Shown one piece after another: positions 1-9,273 of a stretch of 64,000 nucleotides of DNA (positions within the stretch are counted from its first letter, which is position 1; every line of letters begins with the position of its first letter). The translations under genes were made by a program, and so were the position numbers. Source of the stretch: Kamptonema formosum PCC 6407 (GTDB lineage: Bacteria > Cyanobacteriota > Cyanobacteriia > Cyanobacteriales > Microcoleaceae); contig NZ_KB235903.1 of NCBI RefSeq assembly GCF_000332155.1, forward strand, positions 1,893,328-1,957,327, read 5' to 3'. Under the pieces are notes generated by a model. The model saw only the letters and a list, made by a program, of their open reading frames with translations. It searched no databases and was not told where the DNA came from.

Positions 1-2
1 GA

Positions 3-32
3 ATAGATTTCCACTCTAGCTGCATCTGTTAA
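3..32 (+). other. Tail of a reading frame entering from upstream
   Basis: Reading in frame 3, the window opens inside a frame that ends IDFHSSCIC and stops with TAA at 30-32. Only nine codons are visible, so coding status is unproven. A Ser/Cys-rich C-terminus just upstream of a heterocyclase gene is what a cyanobactin or other azoline RiPP precursor could look like, but a random frame would also give this often. Confidence 0.15.
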
Positions 33-52
33 TTTCCTCAAAAATGTTTTTT

Positions 53-143
53 CTCCTTTCTAGGAGCGTGATTCGCCCCGATGAATCGCTGGGCAACTAC
101 CCTTATGTAGGGGTTTCGGATACCTGGCACCCGCCTGATGGTG
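53..143 (+). other. Run of four short hairpins in the patD leader region
   Basis: Four small inverted repeats follow each other: 53-57/62-66 (CTCCT/AGGAG), 70-74/83-87 (GATTC/GAATC), 100-103/109-112 (CCCT/AGGG) and 128-131/140-143 (CACC/GGTG). They fill the gap between the frame that ends at 32 and the patD promoter candidate. No U-run follows, so this is not a clear terminator. It could be a processed or attenuating RNA segment, and no riboswitch class is recognised. Confidence 0.3.
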
Positions 144-275
144 GAGTAAAGTTACTAATTCCTTTTTCGTTGCCTCCTTTGAGGTTTAAGCCAGCTAGGA
201 GTTTATTTCCCCAATGGTACTTTCTGGCTGGCTTACTTTTCGGTTGGTAGCGGTTACAAAATCCGCGATTTTTTC

Positions 276-305
276 TTGACATTTCCTTTTAAATCCTTTT
301 AAAAT
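276..305 (+). promoter_or_regulatory. Candidate sigma-70 promoter for patD
   Basis: A perfect -35 box TTGACA (276-281) and a -10 box TAAAAT (300-305) are separated by 18 bases. This would place the transcript start about 10-15 bases before the patD ATG at 325. It suggests that patD-patG can be expressed separately from genes upstream of the window. Confidence 0.4.
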
Positions 306-324
306 TCGAGCTAGATAAAATTCC

Positions 325-2694
325 ATGAACTCGACAAAAATCCTTCAAATCAAACCCCATTTTCGCGTCGAAATCATCGAACCCAAACAAGTTTACCTAC
401 TCGAAGAAAACTCCACCCACGCCCTCACAGGAAGCCTCTACTGCCAAATCCTTCCCCTCCTCAACGGTGAAAACAGCCTACAAGACATCATCGAAAAACT
501 TGACGGACAAGTTCCACCCGAATACATAGACCACGTACTGCAACGACTACAAGCCAAAGGCTACCTCACAGAAGCCGCCCCCGACTTATCGCCAGAAATC
601 GCCGCCTTCTGGAGTGCCTTGGGCATCGACCCCCCCACCGCCGCCCAATCCCTACAGCAAGCAAAAATTGCCCTCACCGCAGTTGGGGAAATCTCCCCAG
701 AACCCCTAGCCGCTTCCCTAACAGCAGTTGGCATTCATACCCAACCTTGGGAAACCCAGCAGTCTACATCCCCCTATACCCTGTTAGCAGTTCTCACCGA
801 CGATTACCTACAACCCGACCTAGCCAAAATCAACCAAATAGCCCTACAAACCAATCAACCTTGGCTTCTGGTCAAACCGGCTGGTAACATCCTCTGGCTA
901 GGGCCAATTTTCATCCCTCAAGAAACAGGTTGCTGGCAATGCCTCGCCCATCGCTTGCGGGGAAATCGGGAAGTAGAAACCTCCATTTTGCACCAGAAAG
1001 CCAAACTCTCCCTAAATCAGAGCCGGCAAACCCCTACTTCTCCCTCCCTTACTAAGGAGGGGTCAAACTCTTCTCCCCCCCTTACTAAGGGGGGACAGGG
1101 GGGTATCTCCGGTTGCCTCCCCACCGCCCGCGCCACACTCCCCTCCACTGTGCAAACCGCCCTACAACTCACCACCACTGAAATCGCCAAATGGGTTGTG
1201 CAACAGCAAACTGCCACCAATCTGAAAGGGAAAATTCTCACCTTCAACCAAATCTCCCTAGAACTGCAAACCCACACCCTGCCTCACCGTCCCCAATGTT
1301 CCGCCTGTGGCAATCCGCAACTGTTAACTGAAATAGGTTTTCAACCCGTTACCCTGCGTCCCCTGGCCAAACACTTTACCAGCGATGGCGGTCATCGTTC
1401 CGTCACCCCCGACCAAACCGTACAAAACCACCAACATTTAATTAGTCCGATTACCGGAGTCGTCACCGCCCTAGTCCGCGTTTCCGACCCCAACAATCCC
1501 CTCGTCCATACCTACAGCGCCGTTCACAGTTTCGGCAGCGCCACCTCTTTGAAAGGACTGCGCCACGTTTTGCGCCATAAAAGTTCCGGTAAGGGAAAAA
1601 CCGACCGCCAATCAAAAGCCAGTGGTTTCTGTGAAGCAGTCGAACGCTATTCGGGGATTTTCCAAGGCGACGAACCCCGGAAACAAGCAACTTTGGCAGA
1701 ACTAGGAGAAAAAGCAATTCATCCATACCGATGTTTGCATTTCAGTCCCCGCCAATATGAAAATCGGGAAGCATTGAACGAGAAAAATACTGTCGCCCAC
1801 GATTGGATTCCCCAAACTTTTGATGAAAGCCAATCGATTGACTGGACACCCGTTTGGTCGCTAACGGAACAAACCCATAAATACTTACCCACTGCTTACT
1901 GTTATTACGATTATCCATCGCCCAAAGACCACCGTTTCTGTAAAGCAGATTCCAACGGTAACGCTGCTGGGAACACTTTAGAAGAAGCGATTTTGCAAGG
2001 GTTTATGGAATTAATCGAACGGGATAGCGTCGGAATATGGTGGTACAATCGTCTGCAACGTCCGGCAGTAAATTTAGCCAGTTTTGATGAGCCTTATTTT
2101 TTAGAACTGCAAACTTATTATCAAAATAATGGCAGAGAACTTTGGGTGCTCGATTTAACTGCCGATTCAGGTATTCCCGCTTTTGCTGGCGTGTCTCGGC
2201 GCATTGATGGCGGTGCAGAAAGAATTATTGCTGGATATGGCGCACATTTAGACCCAAAAATTGCCATTTTACGCGCCGTTACAGAAGTAAATCAAATCGG
2301 TTTGGAGTTGGATAAAGTAGAAGCCGAAAAGTTAGAAGGGGCATGGCGAGATTGGTTATTAAATGCCACTTTAGAAAATCAACCTTATCTTGCTTTTGAC
2401 CCCAATGTTACTCCTAAAGTTTATAGCGATTACCCCCAACTTTGGAGCGATGACATCTATGAAGATGTAATGACTTGTGTGGAAATTGCCAAAAATGCCG
2501 GATTGGAAACCTTGGTACTCGACCAAACTCGCCCGGATATTCGGTTAAATGTAGTTAAGGTTATTGTGCCAGGATTGCGCCATTTTTGGTCGCGTTTTGG
2601 GGCAGGAAGATTGTATGATGTCCCTGTAAAACTGGGTTGGTTATCTGCGCCACGTTTGGAAGAGGAAATGAATCCGATGCCGATGCCATTTTAA
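325..2694 (+). CDS. patD: Cyanobactin-type YcaO heterocyclase (PatD family)
   Basis: This 789-residue protein has the length and layout of PatD/TruD, the ATP-dependent enzymes that turn Cys, Ser or Thr of a leader-bearing precursor into azolines. Residues 1-90 look like a leader-binding (RRE-like) domain. Residues 100-345 are E1-like with a zinc site at C203/C206 and C325/C328. From about 360 comes the YcaO domain, with KASGFCEAVERYSG (431-444) and a NAAGNTLEEA...ELIERD segment typical of the ATP/Mg site. The C-terminus ends in PMPMPF, the PxPxP-like tail usual in azoline-forming YcaO enzymes. An in-frame palindromic repeat interrupts residues 240-260. patG follows 72 bases downstream on the same strand. 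The family call is secure; the product and precursor are outside the window. Confidence 0.9.
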   Translation: MNSTKILQIKPHFRVEIIEPKQVYLLEENSTHALTGSLYCQILPLLNGENSLQDIIEKLDGQVPPEYIDHVLQRLQAKGYLTEAAPDLSPEIAAFWSALGIDPPTAAQSLQQAKIALTAVGEISPEPLAASLTAVGIHTQPWETQQSTSPYTLLAVLTDDYLQPDLAKINQIALQTNQPWLLVKPAGNILWLGPIFIPQETGCWQCLAHRLRGNREVETSILHQKAKLSLNQSRQTPTSPSLTKEGSNSSPPLTKGGQGGISGCLPTARATLPSTVQTALQLTTTEIAKWVVQQQTATNLKGKILTFNQISLELQTHTLPHRPQCSACGNPQLLTEIGFQPVTLRPLAKHFTSDGGHRSVTPDQTVQNHQHLISPITGVVTALVRVSDPNNPLVHTYSAVHSFGSATSLKGLRHVLRHKSSGKGKTDRQSKASGFCEAVERYSGIFQGDEPRKQATLAELGEKAIHPYRCLHFSPRQYENREALNEKNTVAHDWIPQTFDESQSIDWTPVWSLTEQTHKYLPTAYCYYDYPSPKDHRFCKADSNGNAAGNTLEEAILQGFMELIERDSVGIWWYNRLQRPAVNLASFDEPYFLELQTYYQNNGRELWVLDLTADSGIPAFAGVSRRIDGGAERIIAGYGAHLDPKIAILRAVTEVNQIGLELDKVEAEKLEGAWRDWLLNATLENQPYLAFDPNVTPKVYSDYPQLWSDDIYEDVMTCVEIAKNAGLETLVLDQTRPDIRLNVVKVIVPGLRHFWSRFGAGRLYDVPVKLGWLSAPRLEEEMNPMPMPF
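1042..1103. repeat. Palindromic repeat inserted in frame in patD
   Basis: Two hairpins sit side by side inside patD: CCCTCC/GGAGGG arms at 1042-1061 and a C-run/G-run pair flanking TTACTAA at 1075-1095, followed by ACAGGGGGG. They translate as a low-complexity SLTKEG...PPLTKGGQGG segment between the two zinc CxxC pairs. Motifs of this form (TTACTAAGGGGGG) look like a mobile intergenic repeat that has entered the gene without breaking the frame. Confidence 0.7.
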
Positions 2695-2766
2695 CGGCTT
2701 TTTCGGTTTTTACTTCTATTTTCCAAGTCAAAGTCCGAAAAACTTCTCAAAAAGTAGGAAACTAAA

Positions 2767-5700
2767 ATGGACAAGAAAAAACTGAAACAACTTGCCATCG
2801 AGCCAAATGGAAAAGTGGTGAAAGAACAATTGAATCCTTCCCTGCCACAAATCGCACCATCAAGTTTTCCTGAATATTCAATCTTACCCCTAGCCACAGC
2901 TATCCCAATGGTAGAAGCGGCAACATTGGATTACCCGGAAATAGATTGGCAACACACAACCTTTACCCTCTCCCGTTTTGCTTATCTACATCAACTCGGC
3001 GGCAAAATGGTGTTAGAATCACCCCTCTCCAAATTTAGAATTACCCTATTCGATAGCCAAGCCAGCGCCATCATCAGTTTATTATCCCAATCGCAAACCA
3101 TAACAACCATTAGTGTAGCCTTTCCCCATATTGAAACCGAAACAATTCAAAAATTTATTCATCTATTATTAGCCACTCAATTCTTATCAATAGAACCCGA
3201 ACCATTAAAATTAGAACTATGGGAATTTCACAACCTGCTGTTTCACAGTCGCAGTCGTGACGGCAGACACGATTATCAAACAGCATCAATCGAACATTGG
3301 GAACAAAGGGAATTATTTCCCATCGTCAAACCGCCCATGAGCGAGAAAATTATTCCTCTTTTTCGCCCTAACTTAGAATTATTAGCCCAAACCGATAGTT
3401 CCTTAACCCAAGCAATAGAAACCAGGCAATCCATTCGAGAATATGACGATTATCCCATCACCATTGAACAATTAGGCGAACTACTCTATCGCTGCGCCAG
3501 AGTAACAGAAGTTTATCAAATGGAAGAAGTAGGCGAAGTCAGTCGCCGTCCTTACCCCTGTGGTGGTGCGCGATACGAACTAGAAATTTATCCTGTTGTC
3601 CAGCAGTGTGAAGGATTGGATGCCGGATTGTATCATTATGACCCCCTCAACCATCAATTAGAGCAAATTGCCGACTACAATCCAGAAGTAGCCGCTTTAA
3701 TTGCAGATGCTCGTTTATCTAGCGGCGAACAAGACACCCCCCAAGTTTTACTAATTATTACCGCTCGGTTTGGCAGACTTTTCTGTAAATATAAATCCTT
3801 AGCTTATGCCTTAGTATTAAAGCACGTTGGAGTGTTGTATGAAAACCTCTACTTAGTTGCTACTGACATGAACCTCGCCCCCTGTGCATTAGGAGCAGGA
3901 AATAGCGATAGGTTCGCACAAATTACCGGACTGGATTACTACGAAGAATCAGCCGTCGGCGAATTTATGCTCGGTTCAATTTCCCGGAAAGTAGAAGCGC
4001 AGGGGAGAGAGGGAGCAGGGGAGCAGGAGAGCAGGGAAGCAGGGGAGCAGGGAAGTATAGAGAGTAAGGGAAGTACATCCTTCACTTCCTCCAATCTCGT
4101 AGTTCCCAATCTAACCAACTTTATAACTCCATCTGCTGCTCCGATGAACAACGCAGATAAGCTACCTGGACTCTATGACCTTTGGGCGCATACAAAAGGC
4201 GACCATGAAATTACCATTGTTATTCTTGATGGTAACGCTGACCTAGAGCGCTCTTGCTTCCAAGGGGCAAACATCAGCAAAATTTTCCCTTACTGGCACG
4301 AAACCCCAGAACCCATTGCTCTAGAATATTACGAGGCTTTTCTAGAGATTGAAAAGAGTGGCGAAAAAGGCGAAGCCAAAGCCAAAAAACTACAAGCTGC
4401 CGTCCCCGAAGCAATTCTCAATCGCCTAAAAGGAAACTTTCACGCTACTCACATCATCAGTACCATTATTGGTCAACACGGCTCACCCGTTCCCGGAATT
4501 GCCCCTCGCTGTCGCGCCATTAATATTCCTATCAACACTACTGGCGACAATGGTGAGTTTATCTCTCCAATTAATCTTACCCGCGCCTTTGAATTAGCAA
4601 TGAAACTGGGAGCAAACATCATTCACTGTGCGGCTTGCTGTGCCACTCAAACGGGTATTGCCCATGACTTGTTAGCTAGAGCAGTGAAAAACTGCCAGGA
4701 TAACAATATTCTGATTGTTGCCCCTACAGGTAATGATAAAGGTGAATGTTGGTGCATTCCCGCCATTTTACCCGGTGTTCTGGGTGCCGGCATGATGAAA
4801 GACAATGGAAAACCTGCCAACTACAGCAACTGGGGCGGTAATTACCAGCATGACGGAATTTTAGCTCCCGGAGAAAACATTCTCGGCGCACAACCTACAA
4901 CTGAAGAAACCAAACTTAGTCAAGGTACGAGTTGTGCGGCTCCCATCGTCACAGGTGTATCGGCATTGTTCCTAAGTCTGCAACTGCAACGCGGGGAAAA
5001 ACCCAATGCCGAAGCGGTGCGTCAAGCTATTTTAAATAGTGCCATTCCTTGTGACCCGGAAGAAATAGAAGAACCGGAACGCTGTTTAAGGGGGAAATTG
5101 AATATTCCAGGCGCTTATCAGTTACTAACTGGAAAAGAGTTAACCCCAGTTCAATCGCACTCAGAAATCGTTATCCAGGCTAATAGTGAAAGTCCTTTAA
5201 AGAGGACTGAAAACCCCATTGAAAGCCCGCTGACTTCCAGTATTAATGCCAGTAATCGCCCAGAAATTCCCTCTGTTGAAGCCTCAATTAACAGTCCGTT
5301 TGAACAGGCTTCTGCTATGAACTACAGAATTGATTCTCCGGCAAACTCTGGCACAGTGCAGCCATCCAATACAACCGTTGCCAACCTCACCCTCAGTCAA
5401 CCCGCCGAAGGCATCACCCCCAGCGCCACCTCAAAACTCGTCTACGCCTTGGGAACTATCGGTTACGACTTCGGTAGCGAAGCCAGACGCGACACCTTCA
5501 AACAGCTAATGCCTGCATTTGAAATTGACGGCACAGTAATTCCCCCTAATCCCTATGATGCCAGTCAAATGGTCGATTATCTGTCACAAAATCCCAGTGA
5601 AGCCAAAGCCTTGATTTGGACGCTCAATCAAGAACTTACCCCCATTTATGTCTTAGAACCCAGACAGGGCTTTGCTGCGGATGTCTACGAAATATTAATT

Positions 5701-6270
5701 ATGATGTTAGCGGGGCAAATTGAACCGGAAGACAGCGATGATTTTATCGAACGAGTCAGCATTCCCGCTAAAACAACTGATAAAACCGTGCAGTTATTTT
5801 CGGGGCAAGAAATTCCCGTAATTACCTTAATCAATATCAGGGGAATGTACGGTTGGAAAATCAACAATTTAGTCGAAGCAGCTTTGCAAAGTGTGGCTTC
5901 GCAAGCACCGCAAGTTGATGAAATTGCGATGCGAAAAGCTCTCACTAGCTTCGTAAATAAAGTTTATTTTGAGTTCCAAAATCTAGGACAAACTTCTAAA
6001 GACAGGGCATTAAATTTTTCCGTTACTAATGCTTTCCAAGCTGCTTCGAGCTTCGCTGAAGCTATTTCCAGAGGAATGCAACTCGATACGATTGAAGTAG
6101 AAAAAAGCCCGTTTTGTCGGATTAATAGCGATTGTTGGGATGTGATATTAAAGTTTTTCGATTCAGAAAATGGACTTAGGGCTAAGAGGGTTTATCGGTT
6201 TACAGTTGATGTGAGCGACAGAATTCCTGTAACTCTGGGTGAAGTTCGCTCTTGGTCTGTACCAAAATAA
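2767..6270 (+). CDS. patG: Cyanobactin oxidase-macrocyclase protein (PatG family)
   Basis: This 1167-residue, three-part protein is close to PatG in size and order. Residues 200-405 are an FMN-dependent SagB/McbC-type azoline dehydrogenase with the Lys-Tyr pair at K341-Y342. Residues 465-790 are an S8 subtilisin-like domain with D488, H559 (in HATH), N656 and S722 (GTSCAAP). A roughly 45-residue insert between D and H, rich in Lys/Glu/Ala, corresponds to the capping helices that make PatG a macrocyclase rather than a plain protease. Residues 880-1167 match the PatG C-terminal region of unknown role. A low-complexity Glu/Gly/Ser linker (412-434) joins oxidase and protease. An oxidase domain predicts thiazole/oxazole rather than only azoline rings. 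The AGGA ribosome site lies 8 bases before the ATG. Confidence 0.9.
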   Translation: MDKKKLKQLAIEPNGKVVKEQLNPSLPQIAPSSFPEYSILPLATAIPMVEAATLDYPEIDWQHTTFTLSRFAYLHQLGGKMVLESPLSKFRITLFDSQASAIISLLSQSQTITTISVAFPHIETETIQKFIHLLLATQFLSIEPEPLKLELWEFHNLLFHSRSRDGRHDYQTASIEHWEQRELFPIVKPPMSEKIIPLFRPNLELLAQTDSSLTQAIETRQSIREYDDYPITIEQLGELLYRCARVTEVYQMEEVGEVSRRPYPCGGARYELEIYPVVQQCEGLDAGLYHYDPLNHQLEQIADYNPEVAALIADARLSSGEQDTPQVLLIITARFGRLFCKYKSLAYALVLKHVGVLYENLYLVATDMNLAPCALGAGNSDRFAQITGLDYYEESAVGEFMLGSISRKVEAQGREGAGEQESREAGEQGSIESKGSTSFTSSNLVVPNLTNFITPSAAPMNNADKLPGLYDLWAHTKGDHEITIVILDGNADLERSCFQGANISKIFPYWHETPEPIALEYYEAFLEIEKSGEKGEAKAKKLQAAVPEAILNRLKGNFHATHIISTIIGQHGSPVPGIAPRCRAINIPINTTGDNGEFISPINLTRAFELAMKLGANIIHCAACCATQTGIAHDLLARAVKNCQDNNILIVAPTGNDKGECWCIPAILPGVLGAGMMKDNGKPANYSNWGGNYQHDGILAPGENILGAQPTTEETKLSQGTSCAAPIVTGVSALFLSLQLQRGEKPNAEAVRQAILNSAIPCDPEEIEEPERCLRGKLNIPGAYQLLTGKELTPVQSHSEIVIQANSESPLKRTENPIESPLTSSINASNRPEIPSVEASINSPFEQASAMNYRIDSPANSGTVQPSNTTVANLTLSQPAEGITPSATSKLVYALGTIGYDFGSEARRDTFKQLMPAFEIDGTVIPPNPYDASQMVDYLSQNPSEAKALIWTLNQELTPIYVLEPRQGFAADVYEILIMMLAGQIEPEDSDDFIERVSIPAKTTDKTVQLFSGQEIPVITLINIRGMYGWKINNLVEAALQSVASQAPQVDEIAMRKALTSFVNKVYFEFQNLGQTSKDRALNFSVTNAFQAASSFAEAISRGMQLDTIEVEKSPFCRINSDCWDVILKFFDSENGLRAKRVYRFTVDVSDRIPVTLGEVRSWSVPK
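4000..4070. repeat. Purine-rich tandem repeat coding for the PatG linker
   Basis: Repeats of the type GGGGAGCAG run through this stretch and encode the GREGAGEQESREAGEQGS linker between the oxidase and protease domains. The same purine-rich units occur in intergenic tracts elsewhere in the window (for example at 43.7 and 63.4 kb), so an intergenic repeat type has expanded inside a gene at a domain boundary. Confidence 0.65.
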
Positions 6271-6333
6271 TACCATTTCTCCAAAGTTTTGCTACAATCG
6301 CGTTGTCTCCCCTTGAAGCATAAGTCTTAAAAT

Positions 6334-7230
6334 TTAAGACCTCCGAATATTAAAACAGCACCAATCTTGCCGCCGCCACAATGTCGCCACTACCCAACCA
6401 TGCTGCTCTAAAGTATCAGCAATAGGCTTAGCTTGTTCTAGCAAAATTCCGCTAAGAACTCCCCAAGTAGTGGGTTTTGAAATTGCCTCAAACTGTGGAA
6501 TCAAATCAATAATAACTTCTGCTAAAATATTGCACATCAAACCGTCAACAGGGCCATCAATCGTTTTTATCAAACGATCGATCGTACCCTCTTCTACATT
6601 TAACTGGTGAGAGAGAATCCGGTTAAGTTTACGATTACTAATAGCAGCATCTACTGCTAAGGGATCGGTATCGACAGCATAGGCTTTTTTAGCTCCTAAC
6701 AAAATCGATCCAATTGATAAAATTCCCGATCCGCAACCAATATCAGCTATTATAGGAGCATTTTCACTAGAGCCAAAACCGAGCCGCATTTCTAAGGACT
6801 CTAAACATAACTGAGTGGTGGCATGAGTACCTGTGCCAAAAGCCATGCCAGGATCTAAACGTAGCAAAAGCCTTTCTGAATTTGTGGGTACTGGTAGCCA
6901 AGCGGGATAAATTAAAAAGCGATCGCCAATTTCTTGAGGTTGCCAGTGTACTTTCCAACTGCTGGCCCAGTCTTCTTCATCAATTAAATTCCACTGAGTA
7001 GCGGGTAGTGACAAACCGGAACAAAGAGCATCTTGGCGCAGATACAAAGAAAGAGCTGCTAAATCTAGTAAACCTGCCTGTTCTTCCGGCAAGTAGGCTG
7101 ATATTAAACAGTAATTATTTTTCATCTCGCTGGCAGTTCCCCGACAGCCAAAATTTTCCAAGCGCCAGAAGATTATATCTTCTAACCCCGGATCGCAAAT
7201 AACTCGAATTTCCCACCAGCTATGTGCCAT
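6334..7230 (-). CDS. prmA: Ribosomal protein L11 methyltransferase
   Basis: PrmA trimethylates lysines and the N-terminus of ribosomal protein L11 with S-adenosylmethionine. The 298 residues are the usual length. The SAM site shows [12 protein letters not shown] (128-139) and DIGCGSG (163-169), and the catalytic loop is CNILAEV (233-239). The N-terminal substrate-recognition part starts with [10 protein letters not shown]. It converges on patG with 63 bases between the stops and lies downstream of serA, from which it is separated by an AT-rich inverted repeat. Confidence 0.92.
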   Translation of the reverse strand: MAHSWWEIRVICDPGLEDIIFWRLENFGCRGTASEMKNNYCLISAYLPEEQAGLLDLAALSLYLRQDALCSGLSLPATQWNLIDEEDWASSWKVHWQPQEIGDRFLIYPAWLPVPTNSERLLLRLDPGMAFGTGTHATTQLCLESLEMRLGFGSSENAPIIADIGCGSGILSIGSILLGAKKAYAVDTDPLAVDAAISNRKLNRILSHQLNVEEGTIDRLIKTIDGPVDGLMCNILAEVIIDLIPQFEAISKPTTWGVLSGILLEQAKPIADTLEQHGWVVATLWRRQDWCCFNIRRS

Positions 7231-7300
7231 AAATTAATTAAAATTAAAAATTAAAAATTAAAAATTGGGATGCTGCATTTTTAATTTTTAATTTTTAACT
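7231..7300. repeat. AT-rich heptamer inverted repeat
   Basis: Tandem AAAAATT-type heptamers form the left arm (about 7240-7267) and their complement ATTTTTA the right arm (about 7276-7299), with a short loop GGGATGCTGC. The whole can fold into one long AT hairpin between serA and prmA. The same unit occurs between the two tRNA genes at 63.05-63.11 kb. Confidence 0.7.
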
Positions 7301-7308
7301 TTTTATTG

Positions 7309-8892
7309 CTAAAGAGTTACCGTGTAAGCATCTCGAATACCTGCAAGTTTGATAATCTCGGCCAATATTCCTTCTGGCAGAGGGTCATCAAGGCTCAGTA
7401 CCATTACTGCATCTCCGCGCACGATTCTGCGACCTACTTGCATACTGGCAATATTGACATTAAAACTGCCCAATAGGGAACCAAGTTTGCCAATAATTCC
7501 TGGCATATCGCGGTGCAAGGTAAATAACATATGGCGACTCGGAGAAACGTTCACGGGGAATTCATCGACGCTGGTGATCCGAATTTCATCTTCACCGAGT
7601 ACGGCCCCAGTGACGGTGTGCTCGCCAAGAGTTCCTTTAGCTTCTAATCGCAAAGAGCCTGCGTAGTCGCGGACGGAGGCATCTCGTGTCTCGATTACGC
7701 GAATGCCGCGCTCTTTGGCTTCGATGCTGGCATTGACGTAGTTTACTCGTTCGCGCAGTGCTTGAGATAGGAGGCCTTTAAGGGCGGCCACGACTACTGG
7801 CTGACTTTGATTGTTGGCAAGTTCTCCTTGGAGAAGAACATTCAGGTAATCGACTCGTCCTCCCGCTAGTTGACTGACCAAATTGCCCAGGGTTTCGGCT
7901 AATTGCAAGTAAGGTCTGAGCTTTTCGATCGCATCCGGGTAGATGCCAGGAATATTCACCGCAGACCGGGCTGGCAGGCCCAGGAGCACGTCTCGAATTT
8001 GTTCGGCGACATCGATCGCGACATTCACCTGAGCTTCCGCTGTCGAGGCTCCTAAGTGGGGTGTGAGGATGGCTTTTTGACCGAGCGATCGCAGTGGAGA
8101 ATCAGCTTGTAGAGGTTCGTTTTCGTAAACATCTAAAGCTGCACCCGCAATTTGACCCTCTTCTAAGGCTTTTGCTAGGGCTGTTTCGTCGATGATACCG
8201 CCTCTGGCACAATTGATAATCCGGGCGGTGGGCTTCATCTTCTCCAAGACTTCAGCGTTAATCAGGTGATAAGTTTCTGGAGTTTTGGGAATGTGCAGCG
8301 TGATGTAGTCGGATTCACGCATGAGCAATTCTAACTCTACCAATCTACAGCCAATCTGTTCGGCGCGTTCGGTGGAGATGAAGGGGTCATAAGCTAGCAA
8401 TTTCATCCCCATCGCTTTGGCGGCGGCGGCGACATGAGAACCAATTTTGCCTAAACCGACGATACCGAGAGTTTTTTTGTAAACTTCAACGCCCATAAAG
8501 CGATTGCGTTCCCACTTGCCGTTTTTCACGGAGTTATCGGCATCGGGGATGTAGCGGGAGATGGCTAACATCATGGCGATCGCGTGTTCGGCGGCCGCGA
8601 TCGTGTTACCTTCTGGGGAATTGACAACTACGATACCTTTGCGAGTAGCGGCGGGTACGTCTACATTATCGACCCCCACGCCAGCCCGACCGATGATTTT
8701 AAGCTGATTGGCTGCTTCAATTATTTCTTTAGTAACTTGAGTGCCGGAACGGATCATCAGAGCGTCATACTCTGGGATAATTCGCACCAGTTCCTCTAGT
8801 GGTAAACCAGTTTTTACATCAACTTGAGCAACTTGGGACAGAATATCAAGTCCAGCAGCATCAATGGGATCGGAGACAAGAACCTTTGGCAT
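7309..8892 (-). CDS. serA: D-3-phosphoglycerate dehydrogenase
   Basis: This enzyme carries out the first step of serine synthesis, oxidising 3-phosphoglycerate to 3-phosphohydroxypyruvate with NAD. The chosen start, MPKVLVSDPI, gives 527 residues, the usual size of the long ACT-containing form. A frame extending 14 codons further upstream has no family support. The Rossmann motif is GLGKIG (146-151), the catalytic His region is LTPHLGAST, and an intervening ASB-type domain and a C-terminal ACT domain (about 455-527) follow. Serine can inhibit such long forms through the ACT domain (family knowledge). Confidence 0.94.
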   Translation of the reverse strand: MPKVLVSDPIDAAGLDILSQVAQVDVKTGLPLEELVRIIPEYDALMIRSGTQVTKEIIEAANQLKIIGRAGVGVDNVDVPAATRKGIVVVNSPEGNTIAAAEHAIAMMLAISRYIPDADNSVKNGKWERNRFMGVEVYKKTLGIVGLGKIGSHVAAAAKAMGMKLLAYDPFISTERAEQIGCRLVELELLMRESDYITLHIPKTPETYHLINAEVLEKMKPTARIINCARGGIIDETALAKALEEGQIAGAALDVYENEPLQADSPLRSLGQKAILTPHLGASTAEAQVNVAIDVAEQIRDVLLGLPARSAVNIPGIYPDAIEKLRPYLQLAETLGNLVSQLAGGRVDYLNVLLQGELANNQSQPVVVAALKGLLSQALRERVNYVNASIEAKERGIRVIETRDASVRDYAGSLRLEAKGTLGEHTVTGAVLGEDEIRITSVDEFPVNVSPSRHMLFTLHRDMPGIIGKLGSLLGSFNVNIASMQVGRRIVRGDAVMVLSLDDPLPEGILAEIIKLAGIRDAYTVTL

Positions 8893-9060
8893 AGCAGGTG
8901 GGGCAAAGTAAACAAAGCTTTCCGCAGTATGCAATTGTATCTGTATCAGGGGTCTATGTACTGTCTTTTGCTGGAAAGATTTTAGCTTTTCCTTGAAAAA
9001 TCCATTTAAAATCCCTCAAGTCCTTACCTAGTAAGTCTTTTATCGCTATAATTCATCATG

Positions 9061-9149
9061 GGACTTACGCAAAAGTATCTCTAACGCCGCCCTCTGGATG
9101 GTAAAGATACCGCCCAGAGAGCGGCATTACGTGGTGCTTTTGCGTAATT
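9061..9149. repeat. Dispersed palindromic element, copy A (GTAACGCCGCC family)
   Basis: Outer arms GACTTACGCAAAAG and CTTTTGCGTAA enclose an inner core of the type CTAACGCCGCC...GCGGCATTAC with a central GGTAAAGATACCG. It is the first of at least six related elements in 9-27 kb. It lies in the 550-base gap between serA and the gene at 9445, which otherwise holds only repeats. Confidence 0.75.
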
Positions 9150-9150
9150 T

Positions 9151-9199
9151 CTGTTTTCCTTCGGGCCTGTTTTCCTTCGGGTCTGTTTTCCTTCGGGGC
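9151..9199. repeat. Three direct repeats of TGTTTTCCTTCGGG
   Basis: Three consecutive units of about 15-16 bases, each containing TGTTTTCCTTCGGG, follow directly on the palindromic element. CCTTCGGG can itself form a small stable stem-loop. No gene is associated. Confidence 0.7.
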
Positions 9200-9273
9200 G
9201 AGTGCTGGCGGTGCTGCTGAATGTGATAGTGTCATCATTTATGGGATCTAGTGCGATCGCGCACTATCAAAGC

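Noticed and set aside
53-143. Possible riboswitch (manganese, c-di-AMP or SAM type)
   Set aside because: I could not match the conserved cores of these classes; only simple hairpins are visible.
44-250. 68-codon frame before patD
   Set aside because: It lies over the hairpin series, with no ribosome site and no RiPP-like leader or core. It looks like chance.
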